Assembly (NCBI GenBank): GCA_947503765.1
Contig: CANNFA010000002.1
Span: 1-64,000 of the forward strand
DNA: 64,000 bases
Reading direction: 5' to 3'
Source: an uncultured Paracoccaceae bacterium
Lineage (GTDB): Bacteria > Pseudomonadota > Alphaproteobacteria > Rhodobacterales > Rhodobacteraceae
Shown: piece after piece, positions 8,380 through 17,169 of the stretch
Numbering within the stretch: position 1 is the first letter of the stretch
How the letters are laid out: each line of letters starts with the position of its first letter
The notes under the pieces: model-generated
Told to the model about the DNA's origin: nothing
What the model saw: the letters and a program-made list of their open reading frames with translations, nothing else
Database searches by the model: none
Translations under genes and position numbers: made by a program

Positions 8380-9000
8380 TCAGTTCTGCGCGTAGTATTC
8401 GATGACGAGGTTCGGTTCCATCTGCACCGCGTAGGGCACGTCCGACAGGGCCGGCGTGCGCACGAAGGTGGCGCGCATCTTGGAATGGTCGACGTCGATA
8501 TAGTCCGGCACATCGCGCTCGGGCAATTGCGCCGCTTCCAGCACGACGGCGAGCTGGCGCGAGCGTTCGCGCACCTCGATCACGTCGCCTTCGCTCACGC
8601 GGTAGGACGGAATGTTGACGCGCTTGCCGTTCACCAGCACATGGCCGTGGTTCACGAATTGCCGTGCGGCAAAGACGGTGGGCACGAACTTGGCGCGGTA
8701 GACGACCGCGTCCAGCCGCCGCTCCAGGAGGCCGATCAGCAACTCGCCGGTGTCGCCGCGGCGGCGTTCGGCCTCGGTGTAGATGCGGCGGAACTGCTTT
8801 TCGGTCAGGTCGCCGTAATGGCCCTTCAGCTTCTGCTTGGCGCGCAGCTGGATGCCGAAATCGGACATCTTGCCCTTGCGGCGCTGGCCGTGCTGGCCGG
8901 GGCCGTATTCGCGGCGGTTGACCGGGGATTTCGGGCGCCCCCAGATGTTCTCGCCCATCCGGCGGTCGATCTTGTACTTGGCAGACGTGCGTTTGGTCAC
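8380..9000 (-). CDS. rpsD: 30S ribosomal protein S4
   Basis: 206-residue S4, a primary 16S rRNA-binding protein. The N-terminal S4 domain ([19 protein letters not shown]) is followed by the S4 RNA-binding motif ([12 protein letters not shown]...[17 protein letters not shown]). Length is normal. It stands alone on the minus strand with its own terminator and converges with the hisD operon. Confidence 0.98.
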   Translation of the reverse strand: MTKRTSAKYKIDRRMGENIWGRPKSPVNRREYGPGQHGQRRKGKMSDFGIQLRAKQKLKGHYGDLTEKQFRRIYTEAERRRGDTGELLIGLLERRLDAVVYRAKFVPTVFAARQFVNHGHVLVNGKRVNIPSYRVSEGDVIEVRERSRQLAVVLEAAQLPERDVPDYIDVDHSKMRATFVRTPALSDVPYAVQMEPNLVIEYYAQN

Positions 9001-9208
9001 GGCTGATCTCCTTCATGTGTGGGCCGCACCGCCCGGCAGGGCGGTATCGGCATCCGAAGGGCGTTGTCCTGACCCGCCCCGCACGACATCGCGGGACCGG
9101 GCGACAGGCATCCCCTTGCGGGGGCCACCAACACCAAATGAACGCGCGGCCGCTCCGATCACCGGAGAGCCGCAACGAAGCGCGCTTATACAGGCGGGCG
9201 GCGCGGTG

Positions 9209-10285
9209 TCAATTGGCGCCGTGCGCCGCGTAGCTAAGGATCGCCGCCTCGGAAGGGGTCAGCATTCGCCGGGCAAATGCGCCGTAGCGGCTGGCATCGT
9301 GCTTTACGCCGGGCACACGCTCGTTCAGGTGACGCAGCTGCGCCCGGTCCATCGCCGTCATGTCCATCGTCGCGGGATGAAAGCTCTCGGTTTCCAGCCC
9401 GTTGGCGAACACGATCGAATGGCGGTCCAGCAGCAGGTGCACATAGGTCACCTCGCGCAGCCGCGCATCCACCAGGATCGAGCGGTCGTTCAGCATGTCG
9501 CGCGCCGCGACCAGCACCTCGTCGGTGCCGAACAGAGATTGCGCCATCGCACCCTTGATCAGCATCCGGTGCTGCGGCGAGACCAGAAGATCCGCGTCGG
9601 GCACATCCATGCCGACCGCGCCGGCGCGGATGCGGATCGGCCGCAATTCCGGCATGGTATAGAGCCGCGCACCGCTCATCCGGCGGTGTCCGATCCAACG
9701 CACGGGTTGCGGGCCGTCATCCTTGGTCAGAACGCGGTCGCCCTCTTCGAGGTCGGCGACACGGACCGTCCCGTCCGGCGTGGCGATGCGGGTGTCCGGG
9801 GTAAAGCAGATCACCGACGGGTCCAGATCGCCGGAGCGATGCGCCTGCCCTGTTCCGGCGGTCACATGCGTCACCCAAAGCTCCGCGTTTCTTGGCGAAA
9901 GCTCGTCGACGAACACGCATAGCGGCGGCTTGTCCGCCCGCTCGATCAGGGTGGCCGCGTAGCGGCGCAGCCCGTCGGTCACGCAAAAGCCGCCGTCGAG
10001 CAGCGGATCGGCATCGCCCGTCTCGTCCGCGTATTCAAGCTGGGTCAGCGTCACCGCCTGCCCGATCCGCCGCCGCACCGCGCGCGCCGCATGTCTGTGA
10101 AGGTCTGCCGTCTCTTCGGCGCCGCCCAGAACCAGAACATCGTCCGGCCCGTCCACCCGCGAAGGTTCCCCGCGCCATTGCCAGCTTGCGCCGACCGTGA
10201 GGGACCGCAGCGGGGCGCCACCCAGACCGTCCAGTTCGGTCTGCGCCCAAGAGAGGACAAACGTGCCGCGAAAGCCCGTTTTCAT
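9209..10285 (-). CDS. Hint-domain protein
   Basis: 358-residue protein. A Hint (Hedgehog/intein-type) domain spans about residues 160-305: CFTPDTRIATPDGTVRVADL with the leading Cys, GDRVLTKDDGPQPVRWIGHR, then VSPQHRMLIKG. Such domains (Hint_2 group) are common in Roseobacter proteins, either alone or at the end of secreted repeat proteins. The N-terminal 150 residues contain no repeats or secretion signal that I recognise. No intein extein boundary is evident, so self-cleavage is possible but unproven. The neighbours give no functional hint. Confidence 0.8.
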   Translation of the reverse strand: MKTGFRGTFVLSWAQTELDGLGGAPLRSLTVGASWQWRGEPSRVDGPDDVLVLGGAEETADLHRHAARAVRRRIGQAVTLTQLEYADETGDADPLLDGGFCVTDGLRRYAATLIERADKPPLCVFVDELSPRNAELWVTHVTAGTGQAHRSGDLDPSVICFTPDTRIATPDGTVRVADLEEGDRVLTKDDGPQPVRWIGHRRMSGARLYTMPELRPIRIRAGAVGMDVPDADLLVSPQHRMLIKGAMAQSLFGTDEVLVAARDMLNDRSILVDARLREVTYVHLLLDRHSIVFANGLETESFHPATMDMTAMDRAQLRHLNERVPGVKHDASRYGAFARRMLTPSEAAILSYAAHGAN

Positions 10286-10372
10286 GCCCGTATGCCTGCC
10301 AATCGTCGTTTCTTATTGCCGGCAGGATAACGCGTTATCCACAGGCTGTTAACCCTCTGTCAACAATCGGAG

Positions 10373-11284
10373 TCAGAACCTGAGGTCGAGTCGCACGGAT
10401 CCCACAAGCTGGCCCTCCCACTGCGCGGCGAATTCCTCGCCCAGCCAGGTCAGCCCGTAGAACACCGCCGATTTTCGGCCCTGCCACAAAAGGCCGGCCC
10501 GGACGCGGTAGCGCGCATCGGTCAGCCGATAGCCATCCGCCTCGGACAGGTAGGCCGAATCGAACACATGCGCGATGTCGGCACCGAACACACCGGCGAA
10601 ACCGCGCGTTCCGCCGCGCCCGGCGCGGTAGCGGTGTCCGGTCGTGCCGTCGCGCATGTAGAACGCGCCCTGGCCGGCGCGCCCGAAATGCAGATCGCCG
10701 CCGATGCGCAGGAAGGTCTCGGCGCCGGCCTGCGCCTCGACGAAGGGGCGCAGCGTCAGGCGGGGTGAAAACCGGAACGGCCGCCCGATCTCGGCCAGTG
10801 CGGTGGGCAGGTAGCGGTTGGGGATCTGCGTGTTCAGCGCCGTGGCCGGGTCGGGCTCGTCCAGGATGTCATGTACGAAGGACTGGAACCGCCCGCCGCC
10901 GGTCTGCGGGCCGGTCACCACCAGATCGCCTCCCAGCGCGAATTCGTAACCGCCGCGCGCGAAATGAGTGTGCAGGCCCGCCGAGAGGATCGAGACATAG
11001 CGCCGGTCGCCGGGCCGGGGATTGTCGACGCTGGCCGGCGCGATCGTCTCGCTGCGGAACCGCAGTTCCAGCACTTCGCCGGGGCGGGCCGGCAACCGGC
11101 CCGTCCAGTGCGGACCGGTCACGCGCGACAGAACGAACGACCCGGTGCGCCAGCGGTCGCGCCCGTCGCCGATGTAGTCGTTGTTGAACAGCCGGCCCCA
11201 GCCGATCACCTCGCGCCCCTGCGCGGCGGCAATCTGCGGATCAAGAAGGACGGCCAGCAACAGGGCCAGAACGATACGACTCAT
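10373..11284 (-). CDS. LpxR-like lipid A deacylase family outer-membrane protein (DUF2219)
   Basis: 303 residues. A signal peptide of about 21 residues ends at IAAAQG. The body is beta-strand-rich and ends in a C-terminal Phe (SVRLDLRF), as in outer-membrane barrels. WGRLFNNDYIGDGRDRWRTG near the N-terminus matches the LpxR/DUF2219 signature with its Asn-Asp-containing motif. LpxR removes the 3'-acyloxyacyl chain from lipid A in Salmonella. Activity here is inferred from family resemblance only. Confidence 0.75.
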   Translation of the reverse strand: MSRIVLALLLAVLLDPQIAAAQGREVIGWGRLFNNDYIGDGRDRWRTGSFVLSRVTGPHWTGRLPARPGEVLELRFRSETIAPASVDNPRPGDRRYVSILSAGLHTHFARGGYEFALGGDLVVTGPQTGGGRFQSFVHDILDEPDPATALNTQIPNRYLPTALAEIGRPFRFSPRLTLRPFVEAQAGAETFLRIGGDLHFGRAGQGAFYMRDGTTGHRYRAGRGGTRGFAGVFGADIAHVFDSAYLSEADGYRLTDARYRVRAGLLWQGRKSAVFYGLTWLGEEFAAQWEGQLVGSVRLDLRF

Positions 11285-11395
11285 TACGCTCCAAATCCGT
11301 TTCCGCCCCCACGACCGGCTTTATACCGCGATTCTCGGTATTGGCCTATACCGCGCGCATCTTTCTCGCGGCGCGGGCGGTGCCGGATTGCACTC

Positions 11396-12742
11396 CTACA
11401 GCGCCGGGCCGGGCCTGATGCGCGTGCCGTCGGTGAACCGTGACAGCCGGAAGCGCGCCACATCCTGCCCCGGCGCGTTGCCGGCGATCATGTCCGCCAG
11501 AACGCGTCCGACACCGGGGCCGATGCCGAAGCCGTGCCCGCTTAGCCCGGTTCCGATCCACAGGCCCGGCACCGCGTCGCAGGGGCCGAGCACCGGCACG
11601 ACATCGGGCATCATGTCGATCATGCCCGCCCAGGCACCGCGCAGTTTCACCGGCGCGAACTCCGGCAGCAGTTGCGCGAAGGCATCCGAGAACCGGCGCA
11701 GGAAGACCGGGTTCGGATCGGGGTTCAGGATGCGCATCCGCTCGAACGGGGTTTCCTCGTCCGCGGCCCAGCGGCGCGGCGTGCCCCAGGCATCGGGAAA
11801 CCCCTTTGGCGCAGCGACGCGGTAGCGGGTCTGGAGCGGGTGCTCGCCCAGGACCGGAAGATATTTGGGCAGGTTCCGAAAGGCGTCGGGTCCGATGAAC
11901 AGGTCGTGAAACCCGCTTGCCGCGATGGTGTAACCGCCATCGGCACGGCGGCGAAAGGCCACCTTGTCCCCGGCCACGCCGCCATTGTGGAACTGCGGCA
12001 TCGGCGCGGTCGCCGCCGCCGTGGCGCGCACCGACAATTGCGGCAGCGTGACGCCATGGGCGCGCAGGAACAGCGCGCTCCAGGCGCCGCCGGTCAGCAG
12101 GACCTGCGGCGCGGCGATGCGGCCGGCCTCCGTCACCAGCCCCGCAACCTTGCCGCCCTGCATGTCGAGCCGCCGGGCCGCGCAGTTTTCCACCACGCAC
12201 ACGCCCTCGCGCGCCGCCAGCCTTGCCAGCGCGGGCACCGCCAGCCAGGGCTCGGCCCGCATGTCGGACGGGGTGAGCAGCGCCCCGTGAAAACGGCCGC
12301 GCATCTCGGGGATCATCGCGCGCAGCTCGGCCGCGCTCATCAGGTGCGTGTCGACATCATTGGCGCGGGCATGGGGCAGCCACGCCTCGAAGTCGGCCAT
12401 GTCGCGCGGCTTTTCGGCCAGGAACGTGACACCGCTCTCGGTCAGGCCGAAATCCTCGCCCGAATCGGCGGCCAGTTCCTTCCACAGGCGCCGCGCCTCG
12501 ACCATGATCGGCAACTCGTCCGGGTCGCGGCCCTGCTGGCGGATCCAGCCCCAGTTGCGCGAGGATTGCTCGCCGGCGACGCGCCCCTTCTCGACCAGCA
12601 CCACGCGCAGACCGCGCCGGTTCAGATAGATGGCCGAGGCGACCCCGGCCACGCCGGCGCCGATCACCACGACATCGGCAGCTTCGGGCAGCGGGCCGGC
12701 ATGCTCCACCGGCGAGTCGGCGTTGATCGGAAAGCGGAACAT
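11396..12742 (-). CDS. FAD-dependent amine/amino-acid oxidoreductase (DAO family)
   Basis: 448 residues with a Rossmann FAD-binding fingerprint (VVVIGAGVAGVASAIYLNRR) near residue 24, followed by NWGWIRQQGRD. Near the C-terminus, GLWIGTGLSGHGFGIGPGVG is the second FAD-contacting stretch of the D-amino-acid-oxidase fold. The start at ATG 12742 is chosen because the FAD motif then begins after about 23 residues. The frame stays open upstream without conserved sequence. It lies 77 bp behind the Gfo/Idh/MocA gene on the same strand, so co-transcription is likely. The substrate is unknown. Confidence 0.8.
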   Translation of the reverse strand: MFRFPINADSPVEHAGPLPEAADVVVIGAGVAGVASAIYLNRRGLRVVLVEKGRVAGEQSSRNWGWIRQQGRDPDELPIMVEARRLWKELAADSGEDFGLTESGVTFLAEKPRDMADFEAWLPHARANDVDTHLMSAAELRAMIPEMRGRFHGALLTPSDMRAEPWLAVPALARLAAREGVCVVENCAARRLDMQGGKVAGLVTEAGRIAAPQVLLTGGAWSALFLRAHGVTLPQLSVRATAAATAPMPQFHNGGVAGDKVAFRRRADGGYTIAASGFHDLFIGPDAFRNLPKYLPVLGEHPLQTRYRVAAPKGFPDAWGTPRRWAADEETPFERMRILNPDPNPVFLRRFSDAFAQLLPEFAPVKLRGAWAGMIDMMPDVVPVLGPCDAVPGLWIGTGLSGHGFGIGPGVGRVLADMIAGNAPGQDVARFRLSRFTDGTRIRPGPAL

Positions 12743-12819
12743 GGCGGCCTTTCGGACAGCGGCTGTTGCCAAAGGCGTAGCCCCTGCACGGCCAGAGGTA
12801 CAGCCCCGGCCGCCGTCTG

Positions 12820-13869
12820 TCAGGTGCGCAGCTCTGCCAGGTCCACGGCGCGCCGCTCGGATGCCGACAGGCGGATCGCCTCGACCACTTCCATGGTGCC
12901 CAGCCCGTCCGCCGCGCTGTTCAGCGGCGCCGCCTCGCCCCGCGCCACCGCACCGAAATGCGCCAGCTGCGCGACATAGGCATCTTCGTCGCCATGCGGC
13001 AGCCGTTCCGGCGTCATCCTTGTCTGCCAGTCGGGTGTGCCGGGATGACGCCAAAGGGTCAGGTCGGGCAGGCTCAGCCCCGCTTTGGTGCCGGCATAGG
13101 TATGGGCGACCGCGTCATGGGCGGGGAAACGCCCCGGATTCTCGCCAGAGGTGATGTCCCATGCCCAGGGTCCGCAGCCCGCATCGGTCTGCAGCAGCGT
13201 GGCTACGCCGCCGCCCGCGAAGGTCAGGATCGCCGCCGCCGTATCCTCGACCGGCAAGCCGCGCTGCGTGTTCGAGGTGACGGCAGACACGCCCGAGACG
13301 TCGCCGAAGAAGTGCCGCAGCAGGTCGATCTCGTGCGTGGCGTTGATCAGCAGCGGCCCGCCTCGACCGGGTGCGATGCGCCAGGCGAGGAAATAGGAGT
13401 CGGGCTTGGCCAGGATGCCGCTGACCGTCGCGGCGACCAGGTCGCCGATCTCGCCCGCGTCTATCGCGGCCTTGGCGGCGCGAATGATCGGGTTGTGCCG
13501 CCGGTGGTGGCCAACCAGAAGCGGCACCCCCGTGTCCTGCACCAGCCGCGCCAGTTCCGCCGCCTCGGCAAGCGCGCTGGCCAGCGGTTTTTCCATGAGA
13601 ACCGGAAGCCCGGCCTCCAGCAGCATGCGCCCCAGCGGCAAATGCGCCTCGTTCGGTGCCGCCACAACCACCGCATCGGCAAGCCCGGCCTCCAGCAGGT
13701 CCGCGGTGTCCGCGAATAGCGGAACGCCTTCCGCCTCGGCGAGGTCGGCGGCCGCCGGCGACGGCTCGACGATGGCCGACAACGTGAGGCCCGGCGCCTC
13801 GCGGAGTGTTTCGATATGTGTGAGACCGATCACCCCGGCCCCGATCACGGCGATTCGCAAGTCAGACAT
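12820..13869 (-). CDS. Gfo/Idh/MocA family oxidoreductase
   Basis: 349-residue NAD(P)-dependent dehydrogenase family member. The N-terminal Rossmann motif is RIAVIGAGVIGLTHIE, the conserved EKP of the family occurs in VLMEKPLASALAEA near residue 94, and the catalytic-region His appears in LINATHEIDLLRHFFGD. Such enzymes act on sugars, inositols or derived acids. The adjacent FAD enzyme suggests a small catabolic pair. The exact substrate cannot be read from sequence. Confidence 0.85.
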   Translation of the reverse strand: MSDLRIAVIGAGVIGLTHIETLREAPGLTLSAIVEPSPAAADLAEAEGVPLFADTADLLEAGLADAVVVAAPNEAHLPLGRMLLEAGLPVLMEKPLASALAEAAELARLVQDTGVPLLVGHHRRHNPIIRAAKAAIDAGEIGDLVAATVSGILAKPDSYFLAWRIAPGRGGPLLINATHEIDLLRHFFGDVSGVSAVTSNTQRGLPVEDTAAAILTFAGGGVATLLQTDAGCGPWAWDITSGENPGRFPAHDAVAHTYAGTKAGLSLPDLTLWRHPGTPDWQTRMTPERLPHGDEDAYVAQLAHFGAVARGEAAPLNSAADGLGTMEVVEAIRLSASERRAVDLAELRT

Positions 13870-14178
13870 GACGGCCCTTTTCTGTCGGCGGCGGGACGCC
13901 CCCCGCCTTCGTGAGACGGCGCGATCCTGAAGCGGTTCGTGCCGATTGGAAAGGGTGGAAACGCCGGGTGCGCCCGGCTTCGGGCCCCTTTTACAACCGC
14001 CGCATCCATGGAATGGCATTGGCCGTGCGCCGGGCACGCGCGCATCGCGATTGCACCCGCAAAAGACGCAAGTCGTTCAGGAAAACAGCTCTTGGCCATA
14101 CGTGCTGGCGGAAAGCCGCATCAGACCGCTCTTTCGACCGGACCGGTTTGGCGCGACCGCCGCCGCTAAAGTATGGCC
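13870..14178. other. 309-bp gap without a gene
   Basis: Several short frames cross this stretch, but none has conserved protein character or a convincing ribosome binding site. It should include the promoter of the oxidoreductase pair on the minus strand and the 3' flank of the hemoglobin gene. I see no repeat or tRNA. Confidence 0.5.
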
Positions 14179-14640
14179 TTATCGCAGGGCGGGCGCGCCG
14201 GAGGTGCCGGCCGTTGTCTCCACCGCCATGTGAAGCGAGCGGGCAATCCGCTCGGCGCGGTCGATGACATGCGTCGCACCTTCGGGCGGGCAGACCTCGT
14301 GCGCGGTTTGCCGGAACAGGGTCAGCCAATGCTCGAAATGCGACCAGTCCACGGGCAGCTCGGCATGTTTCGGCACCGGCGCGCCATGATACTGTCCCGT
14401 CATCAGCGCGACCGACGACCAGAACGCGACCATCCGGTCAAGATGCGGCCCCCAATCGGCAATACGCTCGGCAAAGATTGGCCCAAGAACGGCATCGGCG
14501 CGAACCTTGTCGTAGAATCGGTGGACAAGTTCGGTCAGTATCTCCTGATCAAGCCCGGTCTGCGCCATGAGCTCTGCCGTCATTGCGGGCCGTGCCGAGC
14601 GGATCGGTGGCGTGTCTGTGCGGGTCTGGGGCATCTGCAA
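14179..14640 (-). CDS. group III truncated hemoglobin
   Basis: 153-residue heme protein of the 2-on-2 globin class, group III. Typical segments are ILTELVHRFYDKVRADAVLG, MVAFWSSVALMTGQYHG and FEHWLTLFRQTAHEVCPPEG, which include the proximal-His region. Such proteins bind O2 and NO and are often linked to nitric-oxide handling. It is transcribed divergently from the NsrR-like regulator, with 82 bp between starts. The exact start is uncertain; ATG codons also lie at codons 3 and 20. Confidence 0.88.
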   Translation of the reverse strand: MQMPQTRTDTPPIRSARPAMTAELMAQTGLDQEILTELVHRFYDKVRADAVLGPIFAERIADWGPHLDRMVAFWSSVALMTGQYHGAPVPKHAELPVDWSHFEHWLTLFRQTAHEVCPPEGATHVIDRAERIARSLHMAVETTAGTSGAPALR

Positions 14641-14671
14641 TCAGGATCTCGTTTGCTGTTGTCATATCGAG

Positions 14672-14702
14672 GGTATTCCCTATAATAAGCATTGTAAATA
14701 CC
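14672..14702. promoter_or_regulatory. candidate NsrR operator between hemoglobin and nsrR-like gene
   Basis: The short divergent region is AT-rich and has inverted arms GGTATT (14672-14677) and AATACC (14697-14702), with an inner GCATTGTAAATAC half-site pair. NsrR/Rrf2 regulators bind AT-rich imperfect palindromes. The position just before the regulator start fits autoregulation and control of the hemoglobin gene. The motif is suggestive, not proven. Confidence 0.4.
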
Positions 14703-14722
14703 GATTGGAGACATCGCCGCGC

Positions 14723-15142
14723 ATGCGTCTGACCAGCTTTACCGATTACGGCCTTCGTGCGTTGATGCGGATGGCCAGCGCGCCGGAACGGTCGTTTTCC
14801 ACGGCCGAGCTTGCCGAGGAGTTTAACGTCTCGCGGCATCACCTGACCAAGATCATCCAGCGCCTCGCGCAGGGCGGAATGGTCCGGACCCGGCGCGGCA
14901 CCGGCGGCGGTGCGACGCTGGCGCGGCCCGCCACGGAGATCAGGCTTGGCGATGTCGTGCGCCTGCTGGAGCGCGGGCAGGCATTGGTGGAGTGTTTCGC
15001 GCCCGATGGGGCCTGCACGATTTCCGGCTGCTGCGGGCTGAAGACGCGCCTGCACGTCGCCGAGGCCGCTTTCATCGCCTCGCTCGACCGATCGAGCCTG
15101 GCGGAAATCGCGCTGCCCGCGCCCGAGAACGCCGACGCCTGA
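14723..15142 (+). CDS. Rrf2 family regulator, NsrR-like
   Basis: 139 residues. An N-terminal winged helix (MRLTSFTDYGLRALMRMA, then HHLTKIIQRLAQGG) is followed by RTRRGTGGGATLARP, the Rrf2 signature. Cysteines in CFAPDGACTISGCCGLK provide the usual Fe-S cluster ligands of NsrR, which senses nitric oxide. The ATG at 14723 starts at the conserved N-terminus. It is followed 16 bp later by the DUF6522 gene and faces the truncated hemoglobin, forming a compact NO-response unit. Confidence 0.85.
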   Translation: MRLTSFTDYGLRALMRMASAPERSFSTAELAEEFNVSRHHLTKIIQRLAQGGMVRTRRGTGGGATLARPATEIRLGDVVRLLERGQALVECFAPDGACTISGCCGLKTRLHVAEAAFIASLDRSSLAEIALPAPENADA

Positions 15143-15158
15143 CCGAAAGGAGAGCGCC

Positions 15159-15443
15159 ATGAACGCTGTTACCGTCAATGCCGATGGCTTCGTCGTGGAT
15201 GCCGAGGTGATCGGCGCCGCCTTCGGCCTCGAGCCCGCCAGCATTCCCGAACGGCTGCGCGGCGGAGAGATCACCAGCCGGTCGGAAACCGGCGTCGACG
15301 AGGATGCGGGCCGCTGGCGCCTGACCTTCTATCGCGGCGGCCGTGCGCTGCGGCTGATCGTCGATGCCGAGGGGACCGTGCTGAACAAGGTCAGCTTTCC
15401 GATCCGCACCGCCGGCAGCGCGGCTCAGGATGCGGCGGGGTAG
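15159..15443 (+). CDS. DUF6522 family protein
   Basis: 94-residue soluble protein. The pattern DGFVVDAEVIGAAFGL, RGGEITSRSETGVDEDAGRW, FYRGGRALRLIVDAEG is that of a family often seen beside NO- and denitrification-related genes. It has an AAAGGAGA-type ribosome binding site upstream and follows the NsrR-like gene closely. Its 3' end overlaps the convergent DUF488 gene by 19 bp. Function is unknown. Confidence 0.65.
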   Translation: MNAVTVNADGFVVDAEVIGAAFGLEPASIPERLRGGEITSRSETGVDEDAGRWRLTFYRGGRALRLIVDAEGTVLNKVSFPIRTAGSAAQDAAG

Positions 15444-15964
15444 ACGACGGCCCCATCGCCGCGCAACGTCGCGCCGGGTGTCGGCTGCGCCGCGTCGACC
15501 CGGCCCGGTGCCATCAGGTGCCGGACGGCGTGCCCGTTCAGAAGCAGGTAATCGGTGATGATCCGCCGGTGGCACCGCCACCACACAGCCTCGGCGCACA
15601 TCAACGCCAGCCGCTGTGCCGCGCCGAGCCTCAGAAGGTCCTGAAAAGCGGCGGCGAATTCGGGGCCAAGCGCATAATCGGCATAGTTGTGAAAGCTCTG
15701 CACCCGCCAGAAGGCGTTCGTCTTTTCGGGGACATGCGGTTGTTTCGGCCGCCGCCCGCCCAGCGCAAGCATGTGCCGATAGCCGATCTGGTACTTCGCA
15801 AGCACGTCTGGCAACGTGTCGTCGTTGAAGTCGGGATTGCTGCGCGATTTCGGGAAGGACCGAACATCGACGACAAGGCCGACCCCGGCGTCGCGCAGCA
15901 TCCCGATCACCTCGGGCCGCGGACGGTTGGAATGGCCGATGCTGGCAAAGCGCCAGTCGGTCAC
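15425..15964 (-). CDS. DUF488 domain-containing protein
   Basis: 179-residue protein of the DUF488 family. The opening is WRFASIGHSNRPRPEVIGML, then VVDVRSFPKSRSNPDFN. CAEAVWWRCHRRIITDYLL near the C-terminus holds the conserved Cys-His region. It starts with GTG overlapping the stop of the DUF2945 gene (GTGA), so the two are translationally coupled. The biochemical function of the family is unknown. Confidence 0.8.
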   Translation of the reverse strand: MTDWRFASIGHSNRPRPEVIGMLRDAGVGLVVDVRSFPKSRSNPDFNDDTLPDVLAKYQIGYRHMLALGGRRPKQPHVPEKTNAFWRVQSFHNYADYALGPEFAAAFQDLLRLGAAQRLALMCAEAVWWRCHRRIITDYLLLNGHAVRHLMAPGRVDAAQPTPGATLRGDGAVVYPAAS

Positions 15965-16173
15965 GATTTCAGCCGGGTCAGCGCGTCTTCCTTGTGGGCG
16001 GCGATATGGTCGGTCTTGTCGCTCTCGATCTCGTATTGCGGGGCGTCTTTCGACGCGCGGCGGCGGTGGCCCTTGTAGTCGAAATCCTGCTGGTGAACCT
16101 TGATGATATGGCCGCTCACCCGGCCGGCCTCGGAATTCCAGCTGACGTGATCGCCTTTCGAGAATTTGGCCAT
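15961..16173 (-). CDS. DUF2945 small protein (hypervirulence-associated TUDOR-like)
   Basis: 70-residue protein. KFSKGDHVSWNSEAGRVSGH and IKVHQQDFDYKGHRRRASKD are the family hallmarks; an SH3/Tudor-like barrel is expected. A GGAGCACC ribosome binding site precedes ATG 16173. It is coupled to the downstream DUF488 gene. The function is unknown in bacteria. Confidence 0.8.
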   Translation of the reverse strand: MAKFSKGDHVSWNSEAGRVSGHIIKVHQQDFDYKGHRRRASKDAPQYEIESDKTDHIAAHKEDALTRLKS

Positions 16174-16301
16174 GGCGGTGCTCCTTTCCTTTACGGATGA
16201 AACGAGCCGGCCCGCCCGCCGGTTCCCGTGGCACCGTCCGGTTTGCAGAGCGCCCGGCGACATGGCAAGACGCGCCGTCACCTGCCGCCGGAGCCGCGCC
16301 G

Positions 16302-17051
16302 ATGCTGTCCCTCGCCGTCCTGACCGTTGCCGGCCTCGCCGCCGGGGTGCTCAACGCCGTCGCCGGTGGCGGCACATTTCTGAGCTTTCCGGCGCTGGTC
16401 TGGCTGGGCGTGCCGCCGATCATGGCCAATGCCACCGCCACGCTGACCGCGATGCCCGGCTATATCGGTAGCGCCTGGGCCTACCGGACGGAATTCCGCA
16501 CCGAGGGCACGCTGGGCCTGTACGGCATCATCCTTGCCGCCATTTCCGGCGGGCTTCTCGGGGCGGGGCTGCTGCTGGTGACTCCGGGCGAGGCGTTCGT
16601 GGGCATCGTGCCCTGGCTGCTTTTGGCCGCGACGCTGCTGTTTGCCGCCGGCCCCACGATGCTGGCGGCGATCCACCGGCGCGGTGGCGGCGCCGCCGGC
16701 CCCGCGCTGTCGGCGGCGGCGGTGTTCGCGGTGTCGATCTATGGCGGCTATTTCAACGGCGGTCTGGGGATCATGCTTCTGGCGGTGCTGAGCCTGATCG
16801 GCTTCACCAACCTGCATGGCATGAACGGGCTGAAGAACCTGCTGTCGGCGGTCCTGTCCATCGTGTCGGTCACGACATATAGCGCCGCGGGCCTGATCGC
16901 GTGGGACTCGGCGCTGGTGCTGGCGGTGGCGACCACCATCGGCGGCTATGTCGGCGCCCGCCAGGCGCGCCGCATCCGGCGCACCGACCTGCTGCGCGCC
17001 GGGATCGTGGCGGTCGGCGTGGTGATGACGGTGATCTTCTTCGTGATCTGA
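16302..17051 (+). CDS. TSUP family transporter (TauE/SafE-like)
   Basis: 249-residue inner-membrane protein with about seven hydrophobic segments. The family motif is clear twice: GVLNAVAGGGTFLSFPAL near the N-terminus and GGYFNGGLGIMLLAVLSL in the middle. TSUP members export or import sulfite, sulfoacetate or other organosulfur anions. The substrate here is unknown. The ATG at 16302 sits at the first transmembrane helix. A second TSUP paralogue occurs at 38233-38994. Confidence 0.85.
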   Translation: MLSLAVLTVAGLAAGVLNAVAGGGTFLSFPALVWLGVPPIMANATATLTAMPGYIGSAWAYRTEFRTEGTLGLYGIILAAISGGLLGAGLLLVTPGEAFVGIVPWLLLAATLLFAAGPTMLAAIHRRGGGAAGPALSAAAVFAVSIYGGYFNGGLGIMLLAVLSLIGFTNLHGMNGLKNLLSAVLSIVSVTTYSAAGLIAWDSALVLAVATTIGGYVGARQARRIRRTDLLRAGIVAVGVVMTVIFFVI

Positions 17052-17169
17052 CGCATGCCGCACCGCTTTGCCATGTACATTCGCGCGCGGTGGCGCTAAA
17101 GGCTCGGCTCTTGTGCCGCGGATGCGGCAACGCGCGGTCCCGCGCCCGACCAGACGAACAGGTTCACCC

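Noticed and set aside
10332-10345. TTATCCACA, a perfect DnaA-box-like 9-mer
   Set aside because: A single copy with no cluster, no AT-rich unwinding region and no dnaA or other origin genes; chance match is likely.
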